From AWTP1-13 sp963840075 (lineage in GTDB: Bacteria; Pseudomonadota; Alphaproteobacteria; Rhizobiales; Hyphomicrobiaceae): a stretch of DNA of 64,000 nucleotides. The notes under the pieces were generated by a model. It saw nothing but the letters and a program-made list of their open reading frames with translations, was not told the origin of the DNA and ran no database searches. The stretch is taken from positions 1 to 64,000 of the forward strand of contig CAWIXS010000048.1 of the NCBI GenBank assembly GCA_963840075.1. The letters run 5' to 3'. Below are positions 61,618-64,000 of the stretch, piece by piece; positions within the stretch are counted from its first letter, which is position 1; each line of letters begins with the position of its first letter. The position numbers were made by a program, and so were the translations under genes.

Positions 61618-63942
61618 TCAGCCGCTGCCGCCGTTGTTGCCCGTGCCGGTCAGGCTCTGGGGCGGCCGCGGATCGCCCTCGGGCAGGATCTCCGGCGTGG
61701 AGAAGAACACGCCGTCGGGCGTCGGATTGGGCGTGGGCGTCACCGCCACCTGCGGCCCGGCGGCGGACAGGAGCTGGTAGCGCAGCAGCATGGCGAAGTC
61801 CTCGTGCACCGTGTTGTGGCAGTGGTTGACGTAGGAGCCGCCGTACTCGCCGAACTGCACCTGGAACCGCACCTGGCCAGACGGGCGCAGCCGCCACACG
61901 TCCTTTCGCACCAGACGCTCGGTGGGCGGAATGGGGGCGTTGCCCCGGTCCATGGTGATGCCTTCCTCGAAGTGCAGGTGGATGGGGTGGTCCCAGCCGC
62001 CGCCGCCGTTGACGAGCGTCCAATGCTCGATCTCGCCGGGCTTGGGGATCAGCAGCGAGATGCGGTTGGCGTTGAAGGAGTGCGCATCCTCCCCGTTGAT
62101 CTTGACGGTCCAGGGGAACGGCATGCCCTCGGGGCAGTCGGGCGTGCACTGCCCGGTCACCGGATCGCGCGAATCGCCGCCGCCCGACCGTCCGAACTCG
62201 ATGAGCCGCGTCCGCACCGGGGCGACGATCGGGATCTGCTCGGTCAGCACCGCCGGCACCTGGCTCTTGTCGTTGGGCCCGCAGCTGTTGGCCCGCGTCA
62301 GGGTCACGCCCGGCGCATCGACGCTCGGGGTCGCGTTCACCACCCGGAGCTCCAGCATCGGCCCGATGACCGGGTCCTCCGGCAGGCCCGCCAGCGCCTG
62401 CCCCAGCGGCAACGCCTCGCGCGGCCCGCGGCCGTCGTCGCGCATCCGCAAGAGGTTGACGAGATGGATCCTGGAGCCGGCCGGGAACGCCGAGAAGTCG
62501 ACGACGATGTCGTAGCGCTCGGCGATGCCCTGCTCGTCGAGCTGGGTGAGCGCGATCGGATTGACGAGGAAGTTGCCGTCGTTGGCGATGAACTTGAAGG
62601 GCACGGGCGCCCCGTTGTAGCTCAGCGCGAACTTGAAGAAGCGCGACATGCACGCGTTGAGAAGGCGGAAGCGGTACTTCCTCGGCAGCACGTCGAAGTA
62701 GGGCGCATAGGCGAAGTTGACGAGCGGCAGGTCGCCGAGGAACCCATCCGTCGTGAACACGTCGAAGAAGTATTGGCCCTGCGGGTCGGTGGCGCCGTCG
62801 GACAGGATCAGGTTCACATCGAAGTCGACGTTGCCCCAGCCGAGCTGCTTGCCGCTGGGCAGCCGCAGGTTGCCGCCGTTGGTGTTTATCTCGTGCCCGC
62901 GGTCGCGGCCCGAGTAGTAGTTCACCATCATGAGATTGCCCTTGTAGACATTCTCCGCGGTGAAGAAGAAGCGGTGGTCGTGCGCCCACATGGTGCCCTG
63001 CAGCTCGCGCCAGTCGCCCTTCACATTGACGATGCCGGTGCCGTTATCGGGGCCGGCCGCGCGCGGGTCGGAGGCATCGGTGTTGATCTTGTCGCGCCGG
63101 GCGAGCGTGGTGCTCCAGAGGTAGTCGTAGAACGTGCCGGGGAAGTGGTGCGCGCCGGTGGCCCCGTCGCTCTCCGCCCCGTTATGGGCGTTGTGGAAAT
63201 GCAGCTGCGTCTCGTTGCGGCCGAACCCGCCGTTCAAGGCACGGTCGAGGGGCGTGTTGTTGTAGATGCGGGTGGTGATCGGCTCGCCGTAGCGCCCCTT
63301 GATCAGCGGCGGCGGCATGGCGCCCTGCGCGAGCTTGCCGGTGCCGAAGCACCACACGCTGTTGGGGCTCTGGTCGGGGAAGCTCGGGTGGAACCTGGTG
63401 CCGGGGACGCACTGCCCCAACGACATGACGTAGCCGACCCTGGGGAAGAACTCGTCCCACCTCTGGTGCGCGAAGAACTCGCCGGGCGGACGGCCCTCCA
63501 TCGGACCCCGGTTGGTCAAGGGGTTGCGGAACGGGTTCTGCGCCACCGGGCCGCCGTGGTTGTTGAAGTCCTCGTGGTAGGAGAGCCGCTTGGCGTTGTC
63601 GTAGCCGAGGCCGGCCGGGAACACCGCCTCGTCGCTGGCGTTGCGGACGAGGGGCAGCGGCGTCTGCACCCTGAGCCGGGACATCCTCTGGGTGAACCTG
63701 GCGGCGCCGAACAGCGGGCTCCTCGGCGTGCCGGTGGGCACGTCGGCAAAGGCGCTCCTGGCGAACGGGGAGAGCCCGTTCTTGAGGGCGAGCGCGCCGC
63801 CGGCGGTGAAGATGCCCCATTTGACGAGATCGCGCCGCGTGATCTGGCCCTGCGACAGGGCGCGCACGATCTCGGCGCGGTTGTCGCGTGCCTTCTGTGC
63901 TTCCCTTTGCCTGATGCGCGAGGCGTTCTTCGGCAAGTACAT
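61618..63942 (-). CDS. Large twin-arginine multicopper oxidase
   Basis: A 774-residue exported oxidase. TRRDLVKWGIFTAGGALALK near residue 35 is a twin-arginine signal with an unusually long polar start. Copper ligands are seen in all four places: QLHFHNAH (about 245), TMWAHDHRFFF (about 320), HPIHLHFEEG (about 650) and VNHCHNTVHEDFAML (about 705), the last giving the HCH of the type 1/type 3 sites with a non-Met (Leu) axial position. The spacing is longer than in CopA or CueO (about 500-600 residues). Such long enzymes include metal and phenol oxidases. Substrate unknown. Confidence 0.85.
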   Translation of the reverse strand: MYLPKNASRIRQREAQKARDNRAEIVRALSQGQITRRDLVKWGIFTAGGALALKNGLSPFARSAFADVPTGTPRSPLFGAARFTQRMSRLRVQTPLPLVRNASDEAVFPAGLGYDNAKRLSYHEDFNNHGGPVAQNPFRNPLTNRGPMEGRPPGEFFAHQRWDEFFPRVGYVMSLGQCVPGTRFHPSFPDQSPNSVWCFGTGKLAQGAMPPPLIKGRYGEPITTRIYNNTPLDRALNGGFGRNETQLHFHNAHNGAESDGATGAHHFPGTFYDYLWSTTLARRDKINTDASDPRAAGPDNGTGIVNVKGDWRELQGTMWAHDHRFFFTAENVYKGNLMMVNYYSGRDRGHEINTNGGNLRLPSGKQLGWGNVDFDVNLILSDGATDPQGQYFFDVFTTDGFLGDLPLVNFAYAPYFDVLPRKYRFRLLNACMSRFFKFALSYNGAPVPFKFIANDGNFLVNPIALTQLDEQGIAERYDIVVDFSAFPAGSRIHLVNLLRMRDDGRGPREALPLGQALAGLPEDPVIGPMLELRVVNATPSVDAPGVTLTRANSCGPNDKSQVPAVLTEQIPIVAPVRTRLIEFGRSGGGDSRDPVTGQCTPDCPEGMPFPWTVKINGEDAHSFNANRISLLIPKPGEIEHWTLVNGGGGWDHPIHLHFEEGITMDRGNAPIPPTERLVRKDVWRLRPSGQVRFQVQFGEYGGSYVNHCHNTVHEDFAMLLRYQLLSAAGPQVAVTPTPNPTPDGVFFSTPEILPEGDPRPPQSLTGTGNNGGSG

Positions 63943-64000
63943 GCTGATTACTCCCTAAACGGAAAGCGAAAGTGGGAAGTTTCAACCCTCACGAGGCCTG

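Overview
The window reads as a GC-rich chromosomal segment of an alphaproteobacterium, most likely of the order Hyphomicrobiales. This rests on gene content: phasin and phaA/phaB/phaR genes, two FYDLN-type small zinc proteins paired with CspA cold-shock genes, FixJ-like regulators, a ChvI/OmpR-style regulator with a hybrid kinase, and several small conserved proteins I associate with Bradyrhizobium relatives. No phage, integrase, transposase, rRNA, tRNA or CRISPR array was recognised. The species cannot be named from sequence alone.

Layout. 1-7.3 kb: a family-4 glycosyltransferase, a CsbD-like stress protein, small membrane or hypothetical proteins, a phasin, the decayed tail of an nhaA antiporter gene and a frameshifted Kef/YbaL-type antiporter. 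7.3-17.5 kb: a block of small stress-type genes with two cspA-FYDLN pairs facing each other, a fatty acid desaturase, a FabA-like dehydratase, a DEAD-box RNA helicase and a TonB-receptor pseudogene. 17.7-22.7 kb: hybrid histidine kinase plus OmpR-type regulator, a cupin and a frameshifted NYN-domain protein. 22.7-26.6 kb: polyhydroxybutyrate genes phaB and phaA with phaR divergent. 26.7-29.7 kb: rpmF, mtgA preceded by a 39-bp repeat array, and ispA.

29.8-34.8 kb: three SGNH-type proteins, one MBOAT acyltransferase and a small membrane protein, which together look like a cell-surface O-acylation cluster. 34.9-38.3 kb: an epimerase, a catalytically dead HtrA-like protein overlapping a LuxR-type regulator, and a CAP-domain lipoprotein. 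38.8-43.4 kb: a two-gene unit encoding a winged-helix-like protein and a 1103-residue protein with two P-loop NTPase domains. This is the best candidate for an undescribed system. 44-48.2 kb: an FAH-family enzyme and a 1063-residue membrane/coiled-coil protein. 48.6-52.2 kb: ispG and a Zur-controlled znuB-znuC-zur block. 52.3-60.1 kb: a macrodomain protein and three groups of two-component genes. 60.2-64 kb: a D,D-carboxypeptidase and a large multicopper oxidase.

Two features run through the whole window. First, several families of short palindromic repeats sit at gene ends, and in three of four copies of the TAGGG...CCCTA type the element itself supplies the stop codon of the neighbouring gene, in one case of two convergent genes at once. 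Second, several otherwise intact conserved genes (antiporter, NYN protein, znuC, the mtgA 5' region) carry single-base frameshifts, so either real decay or base-calling errors must be considered before their protein products are trusted.
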